Shown: in pieces, positions 46,914-54,599 of the stretch
Layout of the letters: each line of letters opens with the position of its first letter
Numbering within the stretch: position 1 is the first letter of the stretch
From: Chromobacterium vaccinii
GTDB lineage: Bacteria; Pseudomonadota; Gammaproteobacteria; Burkholderiales; Chromobacteriaceae
Assembly (NCBI RefSeq): GCF_000971335.1
Contig: NZ_JZJL01000034.1
Location: 1-57,510, forward strand
Length of the DNA: 57,510 nucleotides
Reading direction: 5' to 3'
The notes under the pieces: generated by a model
What the model saw: the letters and a program-made list of their open reading frames with translations, nothing else
What the model was told of the DNA's origin: nothing
Databases searched by the model: none
Position numbers and translations under genes: made by a program

Positions 46914-47420
46914 TTACAGATTGTCCAGGTACTGTTGCAGCGCCCGGACATTGTTGTCGTAGGCGGCCGGGGTGCCCAGTTCGACGCCGCCGCTGCGCAC
47001 GTAGTAGGCGAACGCCACGCCGCGGGTGTCGAAGAAGGGCAGGAAGTCGTCCGGCTGCAGCGTGCTGCCGTTCAGGCCGATCGCCCAATTATTGGCCTTG
47101 TAGTGGTTCAGCTGCGTGATCGCGCCGTGCACGGCGATGCCCTCGGCGCTGCGGATCAGCGCGACGTAGTGGTTCAGCGTATCGATGTTGATCTGATAGG
47201 CCGACGGCTCGCCGACGCTGACGCCCTGCGCGCGGACGTAGTAGGCGAACGGCAGCTGGCGCTCGGTGAAGAAGGCCAGGAAGTTGTCCGGCGCCAGGTT
47301 GTCGCCGTTCAGGCCTATCGCCCAGTTTTTCGACTGATACTCCTTCAGCTGTTTGACGACGCCGTCGGCGGCTTCGATTTCCTGCCTGGCGGGAACGTTC
47401 ACTGCGATGCTGTGTGCCAT
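46914..47420 (-). CDS. Unknown protein made of two homologous ~79-residue repeats
   Basis: 168 residues without a signal peptide or TM. Residues ~19-90 and ~98-168 are homologous: both contain NWAIGLNG, a P-D/N-FL..FF block, FAYYVR, then GV--G-P-AY and an N..L..Y ending, with a 79-residue period (Trp33 and Trp112). No family recognised. AGGAG lies 8 bases before ATG 47420. Neighbours are not functionally informative. It could be a small duplicated binding domain. An upstream in-frame ATG (47450) adds ten residues without an RBS. Confidence 0.75.
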   Translation of the reverse strand: MAHSIAVNVPARQEIEAADGVVKQLKEYQSKNWAIGLNGDNLAPDNFLAFFTERQLPFAYYVRAQGVSVGEPSAYQINIDTLNHYVALIRSAEGIAVHGAITQLNHYKANNWAIGLNGSTLQPDDFLPFFDTRGVAFAYYVRSGGVELGTPAAYDNNVRALQQYLDNL

Positions 47421-47678
47421 GTCGGATACTCCTGCGTTGGGGTTGGTCAACAGCAGAAGGCGTGGGGGCGTGTCGCGGTCATGGAAGGTCTCCGTTTTCG
47501 GGTAGTGGCCGCAGGGGCGGCGGGAAGTGTGACCAGCCTAGCGTTGGCGGCCGGGCGCGGATACTGGGATTGCGGCCAGCCGATTTATGTCGGCAGATAT
47601 CCTATAAAAGCAGGTATATCGACACATTTGTCTGCAAGATTTTGCATTTGCAAACCTGTTTTTCCGATAAGGCGGCGT
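47421..47678. other. 258-bp gap with AT-rich promoter-like segment
   Basis: No gene is seen. The segment 47,590-47,665 is AT-rich and includes TATAAA at 47602-47607 and the inverted repeat TTTGCA-TT-TGCAAA (47641-47654). These could belong to the minus-strand gene that starts at 47420, but orientation of any promoter is unclear. Confidence 0.4.
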
Positions 47679-47954
47679 TCACCAGTTGATCGTGGCATGG
47701 GACAGCTTGGGATCGCCGTGGGGATTGATCTGCGCCTTGTAGCGGGTGTTGGCCTTGAGCGAGACCGGTCTGGAGATATTGCCGGGGGAGATCGATTTCT
47801 GTTGGCTCAGCAGCTTGGGCGCGCTAGCGTCCGTCATGTCGAAGACGCTGCAGTCGGCGGGGCTGCCGTTGACCAGGAATGTGAGCTTGGCGTTCTGGCT
47901 GCAGGTGAAGGTGTGTTCGAACCCATTGCCCAGATGAAGCCGGAAGGTGCGCAT
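47679..47954 (-). CDS. Small protein of unknown function
   Basis: A 91-residue protein predicted to be beta-rich: RTFRLHLGNGFEHTFTCSQN, AKLTFLVNGSPADCSVFD, then ISRPVSLKANTRYKAQINPH, and ending ATINW. Two Cys residues are present. There is no signal peptide. GGGGAG lies 7 bases before ATG 47954. The gene is real by RBS and codon use, but no family was recognised; it lies on the same strand as the duplicated protein at 46914 and might be related in function. Confidence 0.68.
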   Translation of the reverse strand: MRTFRLHLGNGFEHTFTCSQNAKLTFLVNGSPADCSVFDMTDASAPKLLSQQKSISPGNISRPVSLKANTRYKAQINPHGDPKLSHATINW

Positions 47955-48041
47955 GGCGGTCTCCCCGAATATGGGCGGCGCGGAATGCGCTGCCCATATG
48001 CGGTGAACGGGGAGACGCGCGCGGCGTGAAGCGCGCCGCGC

Positions 48042-48269
48042 TCAGTAGTGCGGCGGAATCTCGTCGCGCGGCGATCCGCCGGGGCCGTCGTCCGGCTGCG
48101 CGCTCCTGAACTGCTGGTACAGCAGGCGGATTTGCTGCTGCAGCAGGTCGATTTCCTTCTGCTGGCGCGCGACGGTGGCGTTCAGCGCGTCCAGCAGCTC
48201 GTCCTGGAAGGCGAGGCGCACTTCCAGCGCCTCGACGCGGTTTTCGTTTTCGGTATGCATGCCCGCCAT
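48042..48269 (-). CDS. slyX: SlyX family protein
   Basis: A 75-residue coiled-coil protein ending in DEIPPHY, the signature C-terminus of SlyX. The helix carries leucine/glutamine heptads (VRLAFQDELLDALNATVARQ). Function is not known. Starts at 48269 or 48260 (MHTENENRVE) are both possible. It lies 1 bp after the antiporter gene stop, so co-transcription is likely. Confidence 0.9.
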   Translation of the reverse strand: MAGMHTENENRVEALEVRLAFQDELLDALNATVARQQKEIDLLQQQIRLLYQQFRSAQPDDGPGGSPRDEIPPHY

Positions 48270-48270
48270 T

Positions 48271-49584
48271 CTACAACACCATCGCCGCGATCCAGCCGGC
48301 GGTCATCAGCGGCAGGTTGAAGTGCAGGAAGGTGGGGATCACCGTGTCGCGGATATGGTCGTGCTGGCCGTCCAGGTTCAGGCCCGAGGTCGGGCCCATC
48401 GTCGAGTCCGACGCCGGCGAGCCGGCGTCGCCCAGCGCGCCCGCGGTGCCGATGATGGCCACGGTGGCCATCGGCGAGAAGCCCAGGTGCGCGCACAGCG
48501 GCACGTAGATGGCGGTGAGGATGGGCACGGTGGAGAACGACGAGCCGATGCCCAGCGTCACCGTCATCCCGATGGCCAGCATCGCCAGCGCGGCCAGCGA
48601 ACGCTGGCCCTCGAACAGCGCCGCGCCGGCCTTGACCAGCGGCGCGATCTCGCCGCTGGCGCGCAGCACCTCGGCGAAGCCCTGGGCGGTGATCATGGTG
48701 AAGCCCACCATCGCCATCATCTTCATGCCCTCGTTGAACACGCCGTCGGCGTCCTTCCACTTGACCACGCCGGCGGCGAGGAACAACAGGAAGCCCGACA
48801 GCGCGCCCATGATCATCGAGTCGGTGTACAGCTGCACCGAGAACGCGGCGACGATGGCGGCGAAGGCGGTGGCCAGCGACTTGCGGCTGACGCGGGCGTG
48901 GGTGCGTTCGGCGTTTTCGATCTTGCCCAGCGAGTAGCGGCGCGGCTTGCGGTAGCTGACGAACACCGCCGACAGCAGGCCCGCCACCATGCCCAGCGCC
49001 GGAATCGCCATCGCGTGCATCACGTTGATGCCCGAGGTGTCCATGCCGGCCTTGGCGGCGTTGCCCAGCAGGATCTGCTTCAGGTAGATGTCGCCGAAGC
49101 CCACCGGAAACACCATGTACGGCGTCACCAGGCCGAAGGTGATCACGCAGGCCACCAGCCGGCGGTCCAGCTGCAGCCGCGCCATCACGTACAGCAGCGG
49201 CGGGATCAGCATCGGAATGAAGGCGATGTGTATCGGCACCAGATTCTGGCTGGCGACGCTGACGCAGCCCAGCAGCGCGATCAGCGTCCATTTCAGCTTG
49301 CGGTGGGCGCTGGCGTGCTCCAGCTTCTTCACCGCCAGGTCGGCCATCGCGTGCGGCAGCCCGGATTTGGCGATGGCGACGGCGAAGGCGCCCAGCAGCG
49401 CGTAGGACAGCGCCACCGAAGCGCCGCCGGTGATGCCCTGGTTGAAGGCGGCGAGGGTGGCGGGCAGCGACAGTCCGCCGGCGAGGCCGCCGACCAGGGC
49501 GCCGATCAGCAGGCTGATGACGACATGGGTGCGCAGCAGGGTCAGGGTGAGCATGGCGCCCACGGCTAGTACAACGGCATTCAT
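48271..49584 (-). CDS. Na+/H+ antiporter family (YuiF-type) membrane protein
   Basis: A 437-residue protein with about eleven TM segments. Diagnostic pieces are GAFAVAIAKSGLPHAMADLA, SQNLVPIHIAFIPMLIPPLL, GIGSSFSTVPILTAIYVPLC and GDAGSPASDSTMGPTSGLN. Family members include YuiF of Bacillus; transport of amino acids such as histidine rather than Na+ has been suggested there, so the substrate is open. ATG 49584 is chosen over an upstream TTG (49596). slyX follows. Confidence 0.88.
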   Translation of the reverse strand: MNAVVLAVGAMLTLTLLRTHVVISLLIGALVGGLAGGLSLPATLAAFNQGITGGASVALSYALLGAFAVAIAKSGLPHAMADLAVKKLEHASAHRKLKWTLIALLGCVSVASQNLVPIHIAFIPMLIPPLLYVMARLQLDRRLVACVITFGLVTPYMVFPVGFGDIYLKQILLGNAAKAGMDTSGINVMHAMAIPALGMVAGLLSAVFVSYRKPRRYSLGKIENAERTHARVSRKSLATAFAAIVAAFSVQLYTDSMIMGALSGFLLFLAAGVVKWKDADGVFNEGMKMMAMVGFTMITAQGFAEVLRASGEIAPLVKAGAALFEGQRSLAALAMLAIGMTVTLGIGSSFSTVPILTAIYVPLCAHLGFSPMATVAIIGTAGALGDAGSPASDSTMGPTSGLNLDGQHDHIRDTVIPTFLHFNLPLMTAGWIAAMVL

Positions 49585-49792
49585 TTGTATAGACAAATCA
49601 GTGGCTTATGCGCGGCTGCGCGGGGCGGGCAGGGTAACGGGTTTGCCGGGGACTGTCTAGCAGTCTGACCTTCCATGCCATCTATATATCAAATGGGTAT
49701 TGAAATAAAATTTATTATTACTTTGAGGGATTAAGCGGCCGCTTTACAGTCAAACCATCACCCGATTCCGCTCGAGGCGGCAAGGAGGCAAG

Positions 49793-50089
49793 ATGGAAGC
49801 GCTGCTGGTGGGAGCCGATAGCCTGGGCAATATTCCCGAGGTGCTGAGCCTGTACGACATCCGCATCGCCCGCCACATCTGCGGCCGCAACGTCGCGCAT
49901 CAACGCAAGGCGGCGCTGCCCGGCCGGCCGGACGTGCTGATCCTGCTCACCGATTTTCTCGGCCACAACGTGATGCGGCATTACCGCGACCGCGCCGCCG
50001 CGCTGGGCATCCCGGTGCTGGCCTGCCGCCGTTCCGCCACCGCGGTCGAGCAGCGTTTGCGCCACCATGGCTGGAGGAGGCTGTCATGA
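49793..50089 (+). CDS. DUF2325 domain protein
   Basis: A 98-residue protein with the family pattern: LLVGADSLGNIPEVLSLYDI, then RPDVLILLTDFLGHNVMRHY and a C-terminal CRRSATAVEQRL. The fold resembles a small Rossmann-like domain. Function is unknown. A strong AAGGAGG precedes ATG 49793. The stop overlaps ATG 50086 of a 39-residue ORF. The ~200-bp upstream gap is AT-rich and probably holds its promoter, but no clear elements. Confidence 0.88.
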   Translation: MEALLVGADSLGNIPEVLSLYDIRIARHICGRNVAHQRKAALPGRPDVLILLTDFLGHNVMRHYRDRAAALGIPVLACRRSATAVEQRLRHHGWRRLS

Positions 50090-50205
50090 TTTTTTCCGGC
50101 AACGAAAACTGGCTGGCCTGGCTGCTGGGCCGCACCGCGCTGCAGGCGCCGCCCAAGGTGGAATGGCGCCGCGTCGCGCCGCCGACAACCCCTTCCTCCC
50201 GCTGA
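50086..50205 (+). CDS. Small ORF (39 residues) coupled to DUF2325
   Basis: ATG 50086 overlaps the DUF2325 stop (ATGA) and has GGAGGAGG directly upstream (50073-50080), a stronger site than most genes here. The product has Trp-rich start ENWLAWLLGRTALQAPPKVE and an Arg/Pro/Ser-rich end. Translation is well supported by signals; function unknown. It may form part of a small complex with DUF2325. Confidence 0.55.
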   Translation: MIFSGNENWLAWLLGRTALQAPPKVEWRRVAPPTTPSSR

Positions 50206-50326
50206 AATCGGATGGCGGCGCTGGTTCCCCGGCCGCCTATCTGAGAAACTCCCTGCCATCGTCGGCGTCCAAGCGGCTTGTCCGCCGCGGCGGGCGCTTC
50301 ATCGTTTCGAAACAGGGAGCCGCTTG

Positions 50327-50722
50327 ATGTCAGTCTTTTCCGTTGAATTCAAAGTGCGCGACTACGAGTGCGACATGCAGGGCATCGTCAACAACGGCGT
50401 CTATTTCAATTACCTGGAACATGCCCGGCATGAGTTCTTGCTGGCCAAGGGCATAGATTTCGCGCAGCTGGCGCGCGACAAGATCAATCTGGTGGTGGTG
50501 CGCTCGGAGATGGACTACAAGGCCTCGCTGACCAGCGGCGACACCTTCGCCGTCACCGTGGCTTTCGAAGCGGTGTCCAAGGTGCGCTTCGGCTTCCGCC
50601 AGCAGGTGGTGCGCGCGGCCGACGGCAAGGTGGTGCTGGATGGCCTGGTGATCGGCACCGCGATCAATGAACGCGGCCGCCCCGCCATTCCGGAAGGCTT
50701 CGCCGAGCGGCTGACTGCCTGA
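50327..50722 (+). CDS. Acyl-CoA thioesterase (4HBT hot-dog family)
   Basis: A 131-residue YbgC/FcbC-type hot-dog protein. The active-site region YECDMQGIVNNGVYFNYLEH contains the catalytic Asp and the GIVNN loop, followed by HARHEFLLAKGIDFAQL. C-terminal strands (KVRFGFRQQVVRAADGKVVL) complete the fold. GGGAG lies 8 bases before ATG 50327; a TTG three bases earlier is not needed. Substrate is unknown. Confidence 0.93.
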   Translation: MSVFSVEFKVRDYECDMQGIVNNGVYFNYLEHARHEFLLAKGIDFAQLARDKINLVVVRSEMDYKASLTSGDTFAVTVAFEAVSKVRFGFRQQVVRAADGKVVLDGLVIGTAINERGRPAIPEGFAERLTA

Positions 50723-50736
50723 GTCTGCCGCCGCGT

Positions 50737-51447
50737 CTATTCCGCCAGCGTATCCGGCCGGATGCCCCACTGTTGGCGCAGGAAGGTTTGCCCGGCCGGG
50801 GTGACGCGCAGCGCGCGGCTGTCCAGCCGCCGCTCCACCCAGTTCCGTCGCAGGAATTCCCGGCACAATGCCGCGCCGAGGGCGCCGGCCAGATGCGGCC
50901 GCCGCTCGCTCCAGTCCAGGCAGGCCCGCGCCAGCGGCCGCTTGCCGCCGGCAGGCGCTTCCACCTCCAGCGCCGCGGCGAACCAGCCGCGGCCGGCTGC
51001 CGTCACCGCGAACTGCCTGTCCTCGTCCAGCAATAGCAATCCGTTTTCCAGCATCGCGTCGGCGATGGCGATGCCCAGCCGGCCCGCCAGGTGGTCGTAG
51101 CAGGTGCGCGCCAGCCGCAGCTCCGGCGTCACCCGGCTGGCCGCGCGCGGCCGGGCCAGATCGTGTCCGTGGGCGGCGGCGCTCAGCGCCTCCAGCGCCT
51201 GGGCGATGGCCGCGTTGGCCAGCAGGTAGTAGCGATGGCGGCCATGCTGCTCCACCTTGACCGCGCCGCCTTGCAGCAGCTTGGCCAGGTGGTTGCTGGC
51301 GGCCTGGGCGCTGAGGCCGGCGTGCTGAGCCAGCTCGCTGGCCGGGTAGCTGCGGCCGTCCAGCATCAACAGCAGCATCAGGGCGCGGCCGGGATCGGCC
51401 AGCAGGCTGGCCAGGCGGCTGATGTCGGGGAGATGGGCGGCGGTCAT
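50737..51447 (-). CDS. ArsR-type HTH transcriptional regulator (two-domain)
   Basis: 236 residues. Residues ~10-85 are a winged HTH of the ArsR type (ELAQHAGLSAQAASNHLAKL, VEQHGRHRYYLLA). The C-terminal ~130 residues form a second domain seen in a subgroup of these regulators (RTCYDHLAGRLGIAIADAML, then CLDWSERRPHLAGALGAALC). No metal-binding Cys pair of classic ArsR is seen, so another signal is likely. Divergent from the DUF6058-P450-ABM operon, with 80 bp between starts. Confidence 0.88.
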   Translation of the reverse strand: MTAAHLPDISRLASLLADPGRALMLLLMLDGRSYPASELAQHAGLSAQAASNHLAKLLQGGAVKVEQHGRHRYYLLANAAIAQALEALSAAAHGHDLARPRAASRVTPELRLARTCYDHLAGRLGIAIADAMLENGLLLLDEDRQFAVTAAGRGWFAAALEVEAPAGGKRPLARACLDWSERRPHLAGALGAALCREFLRRNWVERRLDSRALRVTPAGQTFLRQQWGIRPDTLAE

Positions 51448-51449
51448 GG

Positions 51450-51480
51450 TTCACTCCAGCGTGAAACATCGTGGTCGATG
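51450..51480. promoter_or_regulatory. Candidate ArsR operator region
   Basis: Two small inverted repeats lie in the 80-bp divergent gap: TTCAC-N6-GTGAA (51450-51465), immediately upstream of the arsR-type start, and CATCG-TGGT-CGATG (51467-51480). Either could be the binding site controlling both directions. No -35/-10 could be fixed. Confidence 0.45.
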
Positions 51481-51527
51481 CCTGGCTACGATACGGGCAT
51501 TCGAACGACATGCCAAGGAGTTGCGAC

Positions 51528-52157
51528 ATGCGCGCCCTGCTGGATTATCTACACACCTATTTCATGAGCGAGCCGCAGCTGCTGTTCCGCTGCGGACTGG
51601 CGCCGGAGCGGCTGGCCGAGCTGCAACGTGAAGGACGCGCGCCGCTGCCGTCCTATCGGCTGCGCTGCGCCGGCACCGTTACGTCTTACTTTGGCGAGCG
51701 GGCGCTGGGCGGCGAGCTGGCCTGGTATCCGCAGGCGATGACCGAGTGGCTGATAGCGGCCGAGCATGCCGAAGCGGCGACGCTGCGCGCGCGTTTCGAT
51801 CGGCGCTACCGGGCCGAGCTGGCGCGTCTGGCGGAGCAGGGGCTGCCTGCCGCGGAGCCTGCGGGCGGCCTGGACGAGGAGTGGGCGCATTTCCTGGCCG
51901 GCGCCTACGGCGTCTGCACCCGCCATGGCCGGGTGGAGCAGATCGCGGCCAAAGAGGCGATGGTGGCCCTGATAGACCGGCTGACCGAACGCCAGACCCG
52001 AGCCTTTTTGCCGGAGGCCGAGCTGGCCTTGCTGCGCCGAGCGGTGGACCTGCTGGACGAGGTGGAGGCGTGGTTCGCGCCGCACGAGCGCGCGGCCAGT
52101 TCCCGCGCGCGCTGCGTCGACGGCGCGCGGCGGCGATACCTGGGAGGCGGAGCATGA
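51528..52157 (+). CDS. DUF6058 family natural-product biosynthesis-type protein
   Basis: A 209-residue helical protein. The start RALLDYLHTYFMSEPQLLFR and YPQAMTEWLIAAEHAEAATL fit the DUF6058 family, which is often found in natural-product clusters. The middle includes EEWAHFLAGAYGVCTRHG and a C-terminal AVDLLDEVEAWFAPHERAAS. The start was chosen for AAGGAG 8 bases upstream; an earlier in-frame ATG at 51471 lies within the operator region. The stop overlaps the P450 start in ATGA. Role unknown; association with the P450 and ABM genes suggests tailoring of a small molecule. Confidence 0.75.
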   Translation: MRALLDYLHTYFMSEPQLLFRCGLAPERLAELQREGRAPLPSYRLRCAGTVTSYFGERALGGELAWYPQAMTEWLIAAEHAEAATLRARFDRRYRAELARLAEQGLPAAEPAGGLDEEWAHFLAGAYGVCTRHGRVEQIAAKEAMVALIDRLTERQTRAFLPEAELALLRRAVDLLDEVEAWFAPHERAASSRARCVDGARRRYLGGGA

Positions 52158-53248
52158 ACGGCTGGCCGGAACACGCGTTGGCCGCCGCCGGCCATCCCGA
52201 TCCTTATCCTTATTACCGGGCGTTGGTGCAGGATGGCTGGCGGCGCGACGAGCAACTGGGGCTGTGGCTGGCCGCCTCGCGCCGGGCGGTGGACGCGGTG
52301 CTGGCCAGCACCGTCTGCCGCGTGCGGCCGGCGCGGGAGCCGGTGCCGGCGGGCATCGCCGGGTCGCCGCTGGGAGAGGCGTTCGGCCGCTGGCCGCGGA
52401 TGTGCGAGGGCGACGCGCATGCCCGCTTGCGGACGGCGGTGGGCGAGGGCTTGGCGGCCCAGTCCTGCGACGAGGCGGAGCAGACGGCGCGGCGGCTGGC
52501 GCGGGCTTTTCTGCCGACCGGCGAGGTCGATGGCCGCCGGCTGGACGCGCTGGTCGATTTTTTGCCGGTCGCCACGCTGGCTTCGCTGCTGGGTTGGCCG
52601 GAAGCCGCGCTGGCGGAGGCGGCGGCAGGGATCGCGCGGGTGTGCCGGGCCTTGGCGATCGATGCCGATGCCGCGGCGCGCGAGCGGGGCGCGGAGGCTT
52701 GCCGGACCTTGCTGACCGATCTCGCCGTTCTATCGGCCGATGGGTGGCTGCGGCGCTGGCGCGATGCGTTCGCCGGCCTGGACGATGCCGCCCTGTACGC
52801 CAATTTGCTTGGCATCCTGTTCCAGAGCCGCGATGCCGGCGCCGGGCTGCTGTCGGCCGGCATCGCCTGGCGCTGTGAAGGAGAGTGGGACCATGCCGAT
52901 CCCGTCGAGTGGCGCGCGCGCTTGCGGCAAGACCCGGTGCTGCACCACACCCGGCGTTTCGTCGAAGCGGACGTGACGCTGGCCGGCCAGACCTTGCGGG
53001 CCGGCGACCAGGTGCTGGTGTTGCTGGCCGCCGCCGCGCGCGATCCGGCCGGGCCGGCAGAGGCCATGGATTTCGGCGGCGGCCGGCATGCCTGCCCGGG
53101 CGAGGCGCTGGCCCTGGCCACCGCCCGCGGCGCTTTGCATGCATTGGAGGAGAGCCGTCCGGACTGGGGGGCCCTGGGCGCCGGCGTCACCTTTGCTGGC
53201 CCGCCCAATGTCAGAATGCGCCGCTTCGGCGCGGGAGAACGAGCATGA
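52154..53248 (+). CDS. Cytochrome P450-like protein (atypical)
   Basis: A 364-residue protein, short for a P450. The haem-binding loop is intact: FGGGRHACPG with its Cys ligand. The I helix reads LLGILFQSRDAGAGLLSAGI, in which the usual acid-Thr oxygen-activation pair is not recognisable (Gly where related P450s with a DATAG motif have Thr). The K-helix ExxR motif also looks altered: in WRARLRQDP the Glu position is Ala. Monooxygenase activity is therefore doubtful, and haem binding without classic chemistry is possible. It is translationally coupled to both neighbours (ATGA at 52154 and at 53245). Confidence 0.78.
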   Translation: MNGWPEHALAAAGHPDPYPYYRALVQDGWRRDEQLGLWLAASRRAVDAVLASTVCRVRPAREPVPAGIAGSPLGEAFGRWPRMCEGDAHARLRTAVGEGLAAQSCDEAEQTARRLARAFLPTGEVDGRRLDALVDFLPVATLASLLGWPEAALAEAAAGIARVCRALAIDADAAARERGAEACRTLLTDLAVLSADGWLRRWRDAFAGLDDAALYANLLGILFQSRDAGAGLLSAGIAWRCEGEWDHADPVEWRARLRQDPVLHHTRRFVEADVTLAGQTLRAGDQVLVLLAAAARDPAGPAEAMDFGGGRHACPGEALALATARGALHALEESRPDWGALGAGVTFAGPPNVRMRRFGAGERA

Positions 53249-53592
53249 TCGCGGTGATATTCGAGGCGACGCTGGCCGAAGGCGGCCGCGAGGCCTATCT
53301 GCAATGGGCGGCGCGGCTGGCGGAGCAGCTGCGGACGATGGATGGTTTTGTCTCCATCGAGCGTTTCCAGAGCCTGAATCAGCCGGACAAGCTGCTGTCT
53401 CTGTCGTTCTGGCGGGACGAGGCCGCGCTTGCCGCCTGGCGCAATCTGGAATCGCACCGGATGGCGCAGGCGGCGGGAAGGGGAGGCGTGTTCGCCGACT
53501 ACCGGCTGCGAGTGGCGGCGGTGCTGCGCGATTACGGCATGAACGAGCGCGGGCAGGCGCCGACGGACAGCCGCGCCGCGCACTCAGCCTGA
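53245..53592 (+). CDS. Antibiotic biosynthesis monooxygenase (ABM) domain protein
   Basis: A 115-residue dimeric alpha/beta-barrel protein. Core: VIFEATLAEGGREAYLQWAA, then TMDGFVSIERFQSLNQPDKL, LSLSFWRDEAALAAWRN and SHRMAQAAGR. The family includes cofactor-independent oxygenases and haem-degrading enzymes (IsdG-like). No firm assignment between these is possible. ATG overlaps the P450 stop; GGGAG lies 7 bases upstream. Its stop lies 9 nt inside the convergent rsmJ gene. Confidence 0.88.
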   Translation: MIAVIFEATLAEGGREAYLQWAARLAEQLRTMDGFVSIERFQSLNQPDKLLSLSFWRDEAALAAWRNLESHRMAQAAGRGGVFADYRLRVAAVLRDYGMNERGQAPTDSRAAHSA

Positions 53593-54360
53593 GGCCAGGG
53601 CCTTGATCACGTAGAGATCGAAGCGGGTGGACTTGCCGTCCAGCACCGCCGACGGCTTCACGCCGGCGATGGCCGCGCCCAGTCGCGGCCGTTTCACCAC
53701 CACCCGCACCTTGGCGGCGGCGATGGCTGCGGCCAGCAGCTCGGCGCTGTCCATGTCGTCGCCAATCACGTGCTGGAAGGCCTGCATGTCTTTCTTGGCG
53801 GCGGCGGATTTCTTGTCGGTGTCGGGGAACATCGGGTCGACGAACACCACGTCGGGGCGCTGTGCTTCGGCGAGGCCGGCCAGCCAGTCGCGCGAGTTGG
53901 CGAGCACCAGCGTCATCCGCGCGGCGATGTCGCGGGTGGTTTCGTCGCGTTCCGCGCGCTCCAGCGCGTCGGCCAGCAGCGCCGCCGCCACCGGCGAGCG
54001 CTCCACCATCGTCACCCGGCAGCCCAGCGTGGCCAGCACGAAGCTGTCGCGGCCCAGGCCAGCGGTGGCGTCTACCACGTGAGGCAGATCCCTCGCTCCC
54101 CTCAGCCCCACCGCCTTGGCCACCGGCTGGCCGCGGCCGCCGCCCTGTTCGCGGCGGTGGCGCGCCGCGCCATCGACGAATTCGGCGTATACCGCGCCGT
54201 GCTTGCCGGTGGTCAGCAATTCCAACCGTTCGGAGCCCAGTTCCAGCCAGTAGCCGTCGGCCGGCCGCTGCTTGATCAGGGGCAAGGAGAAACGCTCGCA
54301 CAGGCGGCGGGCGGCGTCGAGGCGGGCGGGTTCGGCGCAGTAAAGCGGTGTGGCGGTCAT
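53584..54360 (-). CDS. rsmJ: 16S rRNA m2G1516 methyltransferase RsmJ
   Basis: A 258-residue SAM-dependent methyltransferase of the YhiQ/RsmJ family. The SAM motif VVDATAGLGRDSFVLATLGC and the catalytic-type motif VFVDPMFPDTDKKSAAAKKD are clear, as is the N-terminal RERFSL-like segment (ARRLCERFSLPLIKQ). Acts on the 30S subunit rRNA. Convergent with and overlapping ABM by 9 nt. Confidence 0.95.
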   Translation of the reverse strand: MTATPLYCAEPARLDAARRLCERFSLPLIKQRPADGYWLELGSERLELLTTGKHGAVYAEFVDGAARHRREQGGGRGQPVAKAVGLRGARDLPHVVDATAGLGRDSFVLATLGCRVTMVERSPVAAALLADALERAERDETTRDIAARMTLVLANSRDWLAGLAEAQRPDVVFVDPMFPDTDKKSAAAKKDMQAFQHVIGDDMDSAELLAAAIAAAKVRVVVKRPRLGAAIAGVKPSAVLDGKSTRFDLYVIKALASG

Positions 54361-54599
54361 CGGCGGTCCTTCAAAATCTGTTGCGCACGATACGGGATGC
54401 GGAGCGTCGTCGCAAGCCGCGGCTGGCCGGGTGAAGGGAAGCGGCGGCGCTCAGCGGAGGGGTGCTAAGTAGATTTATCTAAAGAACCTTTACTCATACG
54501 ACATTTTTTTATGCGCTCAACTAGTCTATTTCTTTAGAAGGGATATTTTTATTCAAACGCAATCGGCGGCAGCCGTAGCGCAGGCGCGGGAGCAGGAAC
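54361..54599 (+). other. Upstream region of the giant adhesin
   Basis: AT-rich from 54,465 on, unlike the neighbours, and likely to hold the adhesin promoter. A perfect 9-bp inverted repeat TCTAAAGAA (54478-54486) and TTCTTTAGA (54530-54538) flanks 43 bp that includes ACATTTTTTT. No convincing -35/-10 pair could be fixed. GGGAGCAGGAAC directly precedes the ATG at 54600. Confidence 0.5.
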
